Shown in pieces: positions 37,258 to 46,459 of a DNA stretch of 64,000 nucleotides. Both the position numbers and the translations under genes were made by a program. Location of the stretch: assembly GCA_008933765.1 (NCBI GenBank), contig WBUK01000007.1:62001-126000 (forward strand), read 5' to 3'. Within the stretch, counting starts at the first letter, position 1, and every line of letters starts with the position of its first letter. Source of the DNA: Ignavibacteriaceae bacterium. GTDB taxonomy: Bacteria > Bacteroidota > Ignavibacteria > Ignavibacteriales > Ignavibacteriaceae. The notes below the pieces were generated by a model. That model had not been told where the DNA came from and did no database searches. It worked only from the letters and a program-made list of their open reading frames with translations.

Positions 37258-38253
37258 TTAAAACCTTACACCGAGTGAAATCCTCTGCACATTTGGCAGA
37301 ATATCGTAAACCGAGTATGAATAATCAAAAGAGAAAAGCGTGCTTCCCACAGGGATGTTCGCACCAGCTCCGAAGGTGTATTTCTCATCATCGTAGTTAT
37401 ATCTGTATCCGCCGCGCAGGAAAACACGATCAAAAACCGACACTTCCGTTCCGAAATTAACACGCTCCAAGTTATCGTTCGGGTGCGTAACATCGATTGC
37501 GCCTCGCATCTTTATAAAGTTGTAATGAAATATATCCATCGCAACGCCCACCTGGAAGTGAAGCGGCAACGAGAAATCTTCAGTGTTCAACTTAACAGGC
37601 GCAAGCCTCGAATTCGGCACGGTCTCATCTTTGAGTATGCTGTAGTTCAAATCGGGACCGTCGAACCGCATGTCGGGCCCAAAATTACTCATACTCATTG
37701 CAATTGTAAGGTTGTTGAAATCGAGTTTATATTGCGTGCCGACATCAATCGAGATTCCGCTTGCGGTTTCGTTCCAAATCCGTTGGTTCACATATTTAAT
37801 GGAAACACCGACGCGGAACTGCTCAGTCAGCCTTCTTGCGTACGAAACACCGAGCGCCAAATCGGCAGCGTCGTAAAACCTGCCGGTTCCGTTAGGTTGT
37901 TTCTCAGTGGTGATCTCAATTTTACCTGTTGAAAACGAAATAAAGTGCACACCAAGCACACCGTTATCACCGCCGAGGTTGTAGGCTGCTGCAGCGGCAT
38001 TGAGGTCAAACAAACCGAACCAGTCTAAGTTGGTGAAATGCATATCAACATTTCCCACCTGCGAAATCCCGGCGGGGTTCCAGAATGCAGAAGAGGCATC
38101 ATCAGTATAGGCAATGGAAGCGCCCGCCATTGCAGTTTGCCGTGCACCCACGGGTATCTGCAGAAATTGAGCGCCGGATGTGCCCAGATTCGAGTATTGA
38201 GCCACGATCGGAAATGTTGTTATAAGAACGATCAGGGTTATCATTATTTTCAT
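37258..38253 (-). CDS. PorV/PorQ-family outer-membrane protein, second locus
   Basis: 331 residues with signal peptide (ending PIVAQ). The mature N-terminus is SNLGTSGAQFLQIPVGARQT, AMAGASIAYTDDASSAFWNPAG, the hallmark of the PorV/PorQ/UPF0164 family. The barrel part ends with RISLGVRF. As in the first locus it directly follows a VPNPY-tailed cargo gene (20 bp gap), which suggests a dedicated shuttle or anchor for that cargo. Core type IX genes (porK, L, M, N, sprA) are not in the window. It is the last gene of a seven-gene run. Confidence 0.88.
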   Translation of the reverse strand: MKIMITLIVLITTFPIVAQYSNLGTSGAQFLQIPVGARQTAMAGASIAYTDDASSAFWNPAGISQVGNVDMHFTNLDWFGLFDLNAAAAAYNLGGDNGVLGVHFISFSTGKIEITTEKQPNGTGRFYDAADLALGVSYARRLTEQFRVGVSIKYVNQRIWNETASGISIDVGTQYKLDFNNLTIAMSMSNFGPDMRFDGPDLNYSILKDETVPNSRLAPVKLNTEDFSLPLHFQVGVAMDIFHYNFIKMRGAIDVTHPNDNLERVNFGTEVSVFDRVFLRGGYRYNYDDEKYTFGAGANIPVGSTLFSFDYSYSVYDILPNVQRISLGVRF

Positions 38254-38273
38254 TTTTAATCTCCTTGACCTGT

Positions 38274-41078
38274 TTACTTAATTACTGCAAAGCGGTCGAT
38301 ATGCTCGCCGTCTTTTGATTTTACTACATAAATGTACATTCCCGAGGCAATTTCCCTGCCACCCTCAGTTTTGAGGTCCCAGTATTCGGTTCCGTTCTGC
38401 GAGCGGTGTTCGATGGTTTTAAGCAAATCGGCATCTACGGTGAATATGTGAATAGTGCACTCTTCCGGAAGATTAATGAACTGTATCTGCCGCAAAGGTT
38501 CACGGCGCAGCTCGCCAAACTCCGGTTCATACAGAGACGAAACGATATATGGGTTCGGTACTACCCTCACCTTGCTGATGTTGTTTTTAACCACTTCCGG
38601 GTTCACTGTCGGGGCTTTGAGAGTAAACCGATATTTATCCAGAATACTTGGTGCTTTCGGCTTAATCGATTCCAGTGAGAACCTGTTGCCTGCCTGCGGT
38701 GGGTTGGCAGAATTAAACTCGATTCTGCCACTCAACCCGTTGAACGAAAAGGTTGAAAGAGTATAAACAGAATCAAAATAAATAACCGGAGCGCCAGCAG
38801 CAGTATCCTGAACCGCAAGATTGATGAACCCATCGCCCTCGGAGTCAAATCCTCTGCCGGTAACCTCAATGAAGTACATGGTGTTCTTCAGAAAATTTTC
38901 GTCATCCATCGAGAAATTAAGATCAATTATATCCATTCCCTGAATTTTCGAAAAACTCTTCACGGGGTTAGGCTTAGTCATCGAAAAGACGATTCCGTCT
39001 GAGGTTGCCTGAAGTTTATCAAAGTAAAACGGGCGCGGTTTAATAACCGTATCGTTATCTTTGGTTACAACAACTCCAAAATTAAGGGTTAGTAAATCTC
39101 CTTTTTTGGGTCTTCTTTCAACCGGTGTGTTCGGTGGAGTTGTTATCCGAACGCGCATTCCCGCACCCGGAACCGTAATTAATTGGTTCGGGTTGTTCCA
39201 CACATAGTTATTATCTGTTTTGATATCGTCTCCGGTGGTAAGGTTAACAAAGTCAAACCTATTCGGCGCCGTGAAGAAAACACCATATCTTTCCGGCTTC
39301 GTAAGTGACGAGTCCGATATAACCGCCGAGAGTTTGGTATCCAGAACCCCCCGGTCTGTACGATGGACATAATCAAAGCCGACCTGATACTCGCCGGAAA
39401 CCAGATCGATGTTGTCATCAGGCATGATATTAAACTGATAGTTAGAATTACCCTCTCCGATTTGTGTAATGTTACCAACCGTAACAGGGGTACGCCCAAG
39501 GGCTGAAGAAACGGGTGTAAGTGAAACCACATTCACCTGATCTAAATTTTTACCGAGCGGGCTTTCCAACGGCTCAAGCAACGAGTCACCTCTGTCGTAA
39601 GCAGTAACTGTGTACCAATATTCAAAACCGTTTGTAACATTTGTATCTATGTACGAATATTGTATTCCTTTGTCATTCCCAATGTCATTAGGGATGTCGT
39701 ACTCGCCGATTAGGTTCCAGTGGATACCGCGATCGATACTTTTATAGAGTCTGTATCCTTCAAAATCGTACTGCCCGGTGAAGGAGTCGAAAGATTTTTC
39801 AGCGGCGTCATCCCAGTAAACCGTGTTTTTGGTGTCTGAAGCGATACCGGAAAGTTTCGGCGTAACAGGTGGTTTGGCAATTTCATAATCGAACTGATGA
39901 ATAACCTGAGCCTGTGCGCGGTTTTTCTGAAGTTGCGCTAAGTTTTCACCCGCAATTATTGCCGTGTAAAAAGTAAGTGTATCACCCGATAATAAATGAT
40001 ACGGACCCGAAGACATCGAGCACATAATATCCAGTCCGGAAGGAGGAATTGTGCTCACATCATCGAAGTGCAGGTCGGTGTTGTTTCCGATGTGGAAATA
40101 TTTATCACGATGTAGGGGTGAATTATACAGCGACAAAGAAGAAGCCATTCTGCCGTATAAAACAGAATCGATATCCGAGACTTCATCATCGTTATAGAGC
40201 GCATAGTGGAAGTCAGTCAGCCCGACTTCAACCCCGTTAACTTTAGGGGTTTCCAGAAACGCAACCCCCATCATACCGGTTTTACCCGAGGGCCACTCCG
40301 TCGTTGTTCCTTTGTCATAGAACCAAACGAAGTTGCTTTGCTTATCGAAATCAACTTTATCGTCCGCATATTCCGGTGCACCGCCGGATACATTACCAAC
40401 ATCAATATCGGTGAAAATCGAGAAATAAAGCGAATCATAATCTTTATTGCTCTTGTTAATCACCTGATACTTGTAGAAAATCATATCCTGCGCAAATTTT
40501 ACACCATAAGTGTAACCGGTTTGGTGTACTTCAATCCCAAGAATCCCGATGGTGTTGTTGCTGTCGTTATAAACGCAGTAAGAATCCTGATCCGATTTAA
40601 AAATCGGGTCACCTTCAGCGTCTTTAACGGGCCAGCCTCTGCTCGGGTGCCAAGAGCCGGGGTTATCCGAAAAAGCAATTTTCGCTCCTTCGTTGTTGTG
40701 GTAGCCGTAGACTGCTTCCCACTCTTCGTTTTGCACATACCTTCCCTGAATCACATTGCCGGGAATACCAACATAAGGGTTGATCCTATAGATGTAGTGC
40801 TGCCCGCTGTTTATTGGGTACTCACCGGAGGGACCCTGTGAAATCCGCCGCGGGTAAAGCTTCCCTCTGTTTTCGAAGAACAGACCGATATTCGAAGCAT
40901 TGTGTAACCCGCCCGCACGGTCGATAAGCCCAAGCACCGAAGCTCCGCCATCACCGCCGCTTTTGCCAAGTTGCGCCTGCACTTCCCCGCTGCTAAGCAG
41001 AAAAAGTGCGAAAACAAGCGCTGCAAGAGGAGCAAAGCGATGGATTCCGGTCTTTTTAGTCAAATTTTTCAATTTCAT
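38274..41078 (-). CDS. Large secreted cargo with VPNPY C-terminal domain, second locus
   Basis: 934 residues from the ATG at 41078, preceded by GGAGAGGAAAAT; a longer frame to 41225 lies inside the receptor gene and is rejected. Signal peptide ends at VQAQ. A large N-terminal beta domain (about 30-440) resembles that of the 679-residue cargo at 18709-20748, including a phrase on partial structural changes (FYKYQVINKSNKDYDSLYFS) and GPYHLLSGD. A fibronectin-type segment follows (EGYRLYKSIDRGIHWNLI, FEYWYTVTAYD). The tail reads VRVVPNPYIVSS, ECTIHIFTVDADLLKTIEH and SGMYIYVV. Ligand unknown. Confidence 0.82.
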   Translation of the reverse strand: MKLKNLTKKTGIHRFAPLAALVFALFLLSSGEVQAQLGKSGGDGGASVLGLIDRAGGLHNASNIGLFFENRGKLYPRRISQGPSGEYPINSGQHYIYRINPYVGIPGNVIQGRYVQNEEWEAVYGYHNNEGAKIAFSDNPGSWHPSRGWPVKDAEGDPIFKSDQDSYCVYNDSNNTIGILGIEVHQTGYTYGVKFAQDMIFYKYQVINKSNKDYDSLYFSIFTDIDVGNVSGGAPEYADDKVDFDKQSNFVWFYDKGTTTEWPSGKTGMMGVAFLETPKVNGVEVGLTDFHYALYNDDEVSDIDSVLYGRMASSLSLYNSPLHRDKYFHIGNNTDLHFDDVSTIPPSGLDIMCSMSSGPYHLLSGDTLTFYTAIIAGENLAQLQKNRAQAQVIHQFDYEIAKPPVTPKLSGIASDTKNTVYWDDAAEKSFDSFTGQYDFEGYRLYKSIDRGIHWNLIGEYDIPNDIGNDKGIQYSYIDTNVTNGFEYWYTVTAYDRGDSLLEPLESPLGKNLDQVNVVSLTPVSSALGRTPVTVGNITQIGEGNSNYQFNIMPDDNIDLVSGEYQVGFDYVHRTDRGVLDTKLSAVISDSSLTKPERYGVFFTAPNRFDFVNLTTGDDIKTDNNYVWNNPNQLITVPGAGMRVRITTPPNTPVERRPKKGDLLTLNFGVVVTKDNDTVIKPRPFYFDKLQATSDGIVFSMTKPNPVKSFSKIQGMDIIDLNFSMDDENFLKNTMYFIEVTGRGFDSEGDGFINLAVQDTAAGAPVIYFDSVYTLSTFSFNGLSGRIEFNSANPPQAGNRFSLESIKPKAPSILDKYRFTLKAPTVNPEVVKNNISKVRVVPNPYIVSSLYEPEFGELRREPLRQIQFINLPEECTIHIFTVDADLLKTIEHRSQNGTEYWDLKTEGGREIASGMYIYVVKSKDGEHIDRFAVIK

Positions 41079-41097
41079 ATTTTCCTCTCCTTCTCGC

Positions 41098-43554
41098 TTA
41101 GAACCTGATAGTGGCACCGATTCTAATTCTTCTCGGTGCATAGTAGTTAGAAGGATCTTCCATATATTCTTTTGAGTAACCACCGACGAATGTGTAGTCA
41201 GGGTCGCCCGTATCAGGATAAACATACCTTACATTTTTTTGGTCGGTTAGGTTAAGAATCTCGGCAAATATCCTCAATCTTAAATCTTTGTAAATTGTGA
41301 AATCTTTCCCAATCATTAAATCCAAAGTCCAGGTAGCCGGCATTCTGAGTGCGTTTTTAACCACAAAGCCAACATCACGCCCGGCTTGTGTGTAAGGGTA
41401 ACCGCTGGAATAAGCAAAGATGAACGAAAAATCCATATCCTCAAATATTCTCTCACCAAAAAGAAGAGGTCCCTCCCCTTTCGGGATCATAAACGAGGCA
41501 GTAGCATTCAATACATGTGTTTTATCAAAATCGAGGTAGTAAATCTGCGACGATTCCACCGTGCCGGGGTACTGCTCATCTTCTGAAGAAGCGCTTCCCT
41601 TAGCAACAGAATATGTGTATGTAAGCCCGCCGCCAAAATATTTATCGGGACGGATATCAAGGTTAATTTCAAAACCTTTCATGTTGGCATAATCTTCATT
41701 CACATAAAGTGTATAGCCCACATATCTTCCTTCTGTGAACGGGAAATAATATCGCGTGCCGATCAGCCCAGTTACATCTTTATAATAAGCAGTGAACGAA
41801 ACCGCAGCGCGGTCGGTCAGCTGATGAGAAATACCCACTTCATACGCAATCGTCCGCTGCGCATCCAAATCGGGAGACCCGAAAAGCGGTTCACGAACCT
41901 TAATATCATACTGCTGATTCTGGAAGAGGAACTGATACTCCGGGTTTTGGAAAAAATGCCCGTAAGCGAAGTGTAGCTTTGTCTTTTCAGTAATCGGGTG
42001 AGCGATACCGATCCTCGGGCTAATCTGCGAACGCGGTTTGACTTCAATCACCGAGTTTGGATCAAGCGGGTTGCTCCTGAACTTCACATTTGCATTAACA
42101 TGATCGAAGCGCAACCCCAGGTTTATCACCAAACTTGGCAGCTCAATTTTATCCTGCACATAACCGGCAATTTCAAACGGCTCCGTGTTGTAGTTGTTCA
42201 CATAGGGGAAGTTTCTTTTGGGGTCTTCAATCTGCCACAATTTCAAATGGTGAGTTTTGAACTGAGCGCCAAATTTCACCTCGTTGAACGAGTTAATTTG
42301 CCACACGGCATCGCCTTTGAAGTCTAATGTAGTTGTTCTCGAATCCGTCATCGACATCGGGTCCGCCTTCTCCCAAAACTCAAAACCATTGCCCGCATTA
42401 GCCATCAACACCCTTGCCGAGGTTGTCATATAGTCGGAAGTATCCTTATCCAATCCTGAGTAATATCCCTGGTTGAAATAAGAGAACCTTACATCGTAAA
42501 AGAATGTGCTGCTTATTGTGTGTGTAGCAGCCAGGCTCGACTGCCAACTGTCGGTCCTTCTCTTCAAAAACTGTTCGGGTATATATTTCCAGTCGTGGTT
42601 GTAGCTTTTTCTCTCACCTTTGCTGCCACGATTGGTAACCGTTAACCTTAAACCGGGAATTGCCGTCAGCGTAAGTTTCGTGAAGAACGAAGTTTCGTTG
42701 TTGTAACCCCACGGCAGGTAACTTCCTTCCACTAAATTTTCGCCCGAAATAAAGAACCGAAGTGCACCGGGTATAATAGCCCCTTCAATGCTGCCGTTCA
42801 CGCGGTTTTCGTTCATTTTTGCGTAGCGTTCAATTCCAAAATTGGAGGTTCTGCCCTCCAATTTGCCGGAAAATTTATCGGAACCGTCTCTCGTAACGAT
42901 GTTCACAACACCGGAAAGTGCGTTGCCGTACTCAGCGTTAAAAGTTCCTGAAAGGAGCGACATTTCCTGAATCGCATCGTTGTTGATGTTTGTTGCCAAA
43001 CCGCCAAGCAGTGGGTCAGTTACATACATTCCGTCGATCATATAAGCCACTTCGTTCGATCTTCCGCCACGCACATGAAGGTTGCCGCCACTTCCGACAA
43101 CTCCCGCCTGCAGCGCAAGAAGATCGGTGAAGTTTGCAACCGGCAGAAGTTCTATCTCTTCTCTTCCGACAACGGAAATCGAGCTGGTAAGGTCTTTCTG
43201 AATTAACGGTGTCGTGGCAGTTACCACCACTTCTTCCGTAGTAAGAGCAACCGATTTAAGTTTGAAATCCATCAGCGTGGTTTGGTCAACAACAATTTTA
43301 ACGGCTTCCACCAACAAATTTTCGTATCCTACATAGCTGATTTTTACCGAATACGATCCCGGAGGGATATTTAAAATGGTGAACCGCCCCTCAAGGTCGG
43401 TTGTTGCGCCAAGTTTAGTGCCCTCAATAACCACCGTAGCACCAATCAACGGCTCGTTCGTGGTTACATCGGTCACCCGCCCTGCAAGCTTTCCGGTAAT
43501 TCCTGCCTGCAGAAAGGGGACAAAAAATAGAAAAAATAGGATCAGTTTTTGCAT
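41098..43554 (-). CDS. TonB-dependent receptor, second locus
   Basis: 818 residues with signal peptide (ending LQAG). Carboxypeptidase-regulatory-like domain (about 20-110: KLAGRVTDVTTNEPLIGATV, SYVGYENLLVEAV), linker EEVVVTATTPLIQKDLTSSI, plug NLHVRGGRSNEVAYMIDGMY, then the barrel ending RRIRIGATIRF. Importer of a TonB-dependent outer-membrane substrate. Plug and linker phrases are close to those of the 1017-residue receptor, so the two loci look paralogous. It lies 12 bp after the MurR/RpiR regulator gene, which may control it, and 20 bp before the cargo start. Confidence 0.92.
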   Translation of the reverse strand: MQKLILFFLFFVPFLQAGITGKLAGRVTDVTTNEPLIGATVVIEGTKLGATTDLEGRFTILNIPPGSYSVKISYVGYENLLVEAVKIVVDQTTLMDFKLKSVALTTEEVVVTATTPLIQKDLTSSISVVGREEIELLPVANFTDLLALQAGVVGSGGNLHVRGGRSNEVAYMIDGMYVTDPLLGGLATNINNDAIQEMSLLSGTFNAEYGNALSGVVNIVTRDGSDKFSGKLEGRTSNFGIERYAKMNENRVNGSIEGAIIPGALRFFISGENLVEGSYLPWGYNNETSFFTKLTLTAIPGLRLTVTNRGSKGERKSYNHDWKYIPEQFLKRRTDSWQSSLAATHTISSTFFYDVRFSYFNQGYYSGLDKDTSDYMTTSARVLMANAGNGFEFWEKADPMSMTDSRTTTLDFKGDAVWQINSFNEVKFGAQFKTHHLKLWQIEDPKRNFPYVNNYNTEPFEIAGYVQDKIELPSLVINLGLRFDHVNANVKFRSNPLDPNSVIEVKPRSQISPRIGIAHPITEKTKLHFAYGHFFQNPEYQFLFQNQQYDIKVREPLFGSPDLDAQRTIAYEVGISHQLTDRAAVSFTAYYKDVTGLIGTRYYFPFTEGRYVGYTLYVNEDYANMKGFEINLDIRPDKYFGGGLTYTYSVAKGSASSEDEQYPGTVESSQIYYLDFDKTHVLNATASFMIPKGEGPLLFGERIFEDMDFSFIFAYSSGYPYTQAGRDVGFVVKNALRMPATWTLDLMIGKDFTIYKDLRLRIFAEILNLTDQKNVRYVYPDTGDPDYTFVGGYSKEYMEDPSNYYAPRRIRIGATIRF

Positions 43555-43566
43555 GATCTCCTCCGA

Positions 43567-44418
43567 TTAGTTGATGAGACGGCCCTGCTCAACCTCACTG
43601 AGTTTCTTGAGCCATTCTTTTGCCTTTTTTTTATTAAGCCGTGCGGCTTCAGTGGCAATCGCATTTATTATAACCGAAATTGCCGCAAACGAGTTGGTGT
43701 AAAGCATGTTTTCTGACTTTACAGTCAGCGCAATATCCGAAATCGAAGCGGCGGGTGAAGTGGTTTTGTTTGTAATTGCGATTACCTTTATTCCCCGTTT
43801 CTTTACCGAGCGCGCAAGCTCAATCGTTTCAAAAGAATACGGGGGAAAAGAGAAAATGATAAGCACATCTTTCTCAGTGATGAATAAACTCTCTTCCTGA
43901 AGGGAAGCCCAACCGTTGCGGAAACTTCTGGCGTCAATGCCAACCTGCGTAAGCTGATAGCCAAGCACCTCTGCCAGAAGATATGATATCCCAAGCCCTG
44001 CGGTGTAAACTTCCGATGCCGAGGCGATGTAAGACACCGCCTCGGAAAAATGTGCATGATCGATCATAAAAAGGGTGTCGTTGATGTTGCTGATATCAAG
44101 GTTTGCAACCTCTCTCAGTATGTTTTGGTCACCGTCACCCACTTCGATCAGCGGAAATAACTCTTTGTTATTGTTAATTTCAGACTGCAGACACTCCGAT
44201 ATCTCGTCGCGTATCTCAGAAAAACCGGAAAAGCCCAAGTTCTGCGCAAAGCGCACGATAGATGCTACCGATACTTTGGTCGATTCCGATATTTCCTGAA
44301 CACTCAAAAACGGGATACGATCGAAATTGATCAGGAAGAAATCGGCAATTTTCTGCTGGTTTTTTGGCAGATCGTTGAATTTCTCCTCAATCCTTTTCTT
44401 TACTTGTTTGTATCGCAT
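43567..44418 (-). CDS. MurR/RpiR-family regulator (HTH + SIS)
   Basis: 283 residues. An N-terminal helix-turn-helix of the RpiR type (LSVQEISESTKVSVASIVRFAQNLGFSGF, about 35-65) is followed by a SIS phosphosugar-binding domain (about 125-260: EVYTAGLGISYLLAEVLGYQ, DVLIIFSFPPYSFETIELA, KVIAITNKTTSPAASISDI). The family senses phosphorylated sugars or amino sugars such as MurNAc-6P. Its place inside the operon, directly before the TonB receptor, suggests control of the uptake genes by a sugar-phosphate-like signal and perhaps autoregulation. No obvious operator palindrome is visible upstream. Confidence 0.9.
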   Translation of the reverse strand: MRYKQVKKRIEEKFNDLPKNQQKIADFFLINFDRIPFLSVQEISESTKVSVASIVRFAQNLGFSGFSEIRDEISECLQSEINNNKELFPLIEVGDGDQNILREVANLDISNINDTLFMIDHAHFSEAVSYIASASEVYTAGLGISYLLAEVLGYQLTQVGIDARSFRNGWASLQEESLFITEKDVLIIFSFPPYSFETIELARSVKKRGIKVIAITNKTTSPAASISDIALTVKSENMLYTNSFAAISVIINAIATEAARLNKKKAKEWLKKLSEVEQGRLIN

Positions 44419-44476
44419 CTTATATTAAATCCTTATTTAAATAATTCATGCTTTGTTTTTTATACACAAAAGCAGC

Positions 44477-45592
44477 TTATTTAGAAAGGATCATCTTGTT
44501 TGTAACAATCTTTCCGCCGGCGTTCAGGGTGTAGAAATAAACACCGCTGGAAAGTTTTGATGCATCAAAATTAACCGTGTGCCTGCCGGCATCGTTGTAT
44601 CCGTTCACCAATTCTGCAACTTTATTGCCAAGTATGTTGTAAACCGTAAGGGTAACATTGGTTGCTTTCGGCAAATCGTACGAAATCTGAGTTGAAGGGT
44701 TGAACGGATTGGGATAGTTCTGATACAGTGCGTAATCAGTTATGCTTGCAATCTGTTTCTCATTTTCAACTGAAGTGTAGGCATTATACCTTGCCGTTGC
44801 TTCATCAATAGCTGCATTCATTGAAACAGAATCTTTCCCAACAGCCACTGCAATATAAAGCTGAACGGAATCCGCCGGGTTTGTGGTTATAGGTGTTGTA
44901 CCGAATACTGCGGTTCCGCCATCGATACCTGCCCAGAGGTAGTTTTCAAACTGACCGTCTGTCATCCAAATTGAAAGAAGTGAATCGACATTGTAACCTT
45001 CAAACCAGTCAAAGTTATGTGCCGATGCAACGGGATGATTCAAAATTTTAATACCAAGAAAGCTTGAATCTTTATAGAAAGCGAAAAGTTGCCTTGCCTG
45101 GTTATAAGTCATTACTTCATTACCGTAGGTTCCGTCTATCTGCGGAATAAACTCCATTCCAAACCTTCCGTCATAAGGTTGTTGCTCTAAACTAAGAACG
45201 GTAAACCTAACGATACCGTAGGCTTTACCATCCCAACCGAAAACATCAATTCCTTCCTCAAGTTTGGGTGATTTACCGGCGTAGTCTCCGTTGCAACGGG
45301 CTTTAATCTGGAAATCCCCCCACTCGGGTGTCTGAACGGTATCAGGTTCCATAATATCGTCGGTATCTTCCAAATAATCGAAGACATTTGTGGGGCTCAT
45401 GTAATAAAGAAGCGAACCTCTGTCAAGCTGTCTTGTGTATGAAACACTGTCAGCGTTAACCATGCCGACACGGATTCTGCCGTAGGATCTGAGCGTAAGT
45501 TCAATCTTCCCGGAAGAATAAATCGCCTGCGCCGAAGCGTCGATTGCAAAAAAGCCGATAAACAGCGCTGCAATAATTAGTACATTTTTCAT
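44477..45592 (-). CDS. Secreted protein with YPNPFNPS sorting domain
   Basis: 371 residues from the ATG at 45592, chosen over 45604 because GGAG lies just before it. Signal peptide ends at DASAQ. The body (about 25-285) is a beta-rich domain of unknown type (SSGKIELTLRSYGRIRVGM, IWMTDGQFENYLWAGIDGG). The C-terminus is a type IX-like sorting domain: YQNYPNPFNPSTQISY, VYNILGNKVAELV, NFDASKLSSGVYFY, ending TNKMILSK. Probably a surface-exposed component of the second locus, perhaps binding or sensing the nutrient. Function unknown; it lies 15 bp after the cyanophycinase-like gene. Confidence 0.82.
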   Translation of the reverse strand: MKNVLIIAALFIGFFAIDASAQAIYSSGKIELTLRSYGRIRVGMVNADSVSYTRQLDRGSLLYYMSPTNVFDYLEDTDDIMEPDTVQTPEWGDFQIKARCNGDYAGKSPKLEEGIDVFGWDGKAYGIVRFTVLSLEQQPYDGRFGMEFIPQIDGTYGNEVMTYNQARQLFAFYKDSSFLGIKILNHPVASAHNFDWFEGYNVDSLLSIWMTDGQFENYLWAGIDGGTAVFGTTPITTNPADSVQLYIAVAVGKDSVSMNAAIDEATARYNAYTSVENEKQIASITDYALYQNYPNPFNPSTQISYDLPKATNVTLTVYNILGNKVAELVNGYNDAGRHTVNFDASKLSSGVYFYTLNAGGKIVTNKMILSK

Positions 45593-45607
45593 GGTGTTCT
45601 CCATTAG

Positions 45608-46459
45608 TTAATGTTGATCGTTTAAAATAGTGTTGGTTTGCATGTCATAACGGTCGCCGTTCATCAGCAGGTGCATTGTGATGTCCCTCGCTGATACCAG
45701 CCCGTTATGGTCTTTCAGTCTTTTCCCTGTTAAAGGATTAATAATTAAAACACCGCTTTCCCCCAGCACCGTAAAATATCGCCCCTCTTCCACGATTATT
45801 GCGGTTGACTCATCAATCCCGATCCCCGGAAGCTGATGTTCAATCGCAACGCAGATCAGCCTGTTTTGCCTTTTTCTGACGAGGAAGTGCTGGTCGATTA
45901 TCACATTTTCCAAAAACCCAAAGCCGTCTTTCGTTTCAACATTGTTGGCATTCACAGTGAAAAAAACATACTCCGAGTCTTTCACCACCAATTCATTTCC
46001 CGTAATCATCACTTTACTCATAACCGCCGCACCCGCCGAAGTACCTCCTACAACGCCGCCGTTCTCGTAAATTTCTTTAATGCGGTTGTAAAGCTTCCCC
46101 TTGCCCACTTCGGTTCTTAGTTTCACCTGGTCACCGCCTGAAAAAAAGATCGCTTTTGCGTCTTCAAGTTCTTTCAGGTTTTCGGGGTCGTCAGCGTGCC
46201 CGGGGTCAAAATAAAGTGCTTTCACATTTTTGCAGCCGAGTTTTTCAAATTCAGAAGCATGGTCCCACACTTCCGAACGGGGCAGTTCGCTTGCATTGGG
46301 TATAATCACCACTTTTGCATCGTAGCCACCGGCAAGTTCGATGAATTTTGTCATCATCTCAACCGAGCGCTGCCCGCCGCCGATAATGAACAACTTCCCT
46401 TTAGGCTGTGCAAAGAGCGCAAAAGAGAAAAGAAGCGGAAAAATAATCAACTTTTTCAT
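45608..46459 (-). CDS. Exported cyanophycinase-like serine peptidase (S51)
   Basis: 283 residues. Unlike cytosolic CphB it starts with a signal peptide (KKLIIFPLLFSFALFAQ), as in extracellular CphE-type enzymes. The S51 fold is visible: KLFIIGGGQRSVEMM, FFSGGDQVKL, the nucleophile elbow GGTSAGAAVMS with Ser141, the conserved IIDQHFLVRKRQNRL and GIGIDESTAI. Cyanophycinase cuts beta-aspartyl-arginine polymer into dipeptides; other S51 enzymes cleave beta-aspartyl peptides or N-terminal Asp dipeptides, so the exact substrate is open. Its start overlaps the end of the M20 peptidase gene by four bases. Confidence 0.85.
   Translation of the reverse strand: MKKLIIFPLLFSFALFAQPKGKLFIIGGGQRSVEMMTKFIELAGGYDAKVVIIPNASELPRSEVWDHASEFEKLGCKNVKALYFDPGHADDPENLKELEDAKAIFFSGGDQVKLRTEVGKGKLYNRIKEIYENGGVVGGTSAGAAVMSKVMITGNELVVKDSEYVFFTVNANNVETKDGFGFLENVIIDQHFLVRKRQNRLICVAIEHQLPGIGIDESTAIIVEEGRYFTVLGESGVLIINPLTGKRLKDHNGLVSARDITMHLLMNGDRYDMQTNTILNDQH

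Noticed and set aside
40206..40841. 211-codon plus frame
   Set aside because: Antisense to the 934-residue cargo gene, which has a signal peptide, domains and operon context.
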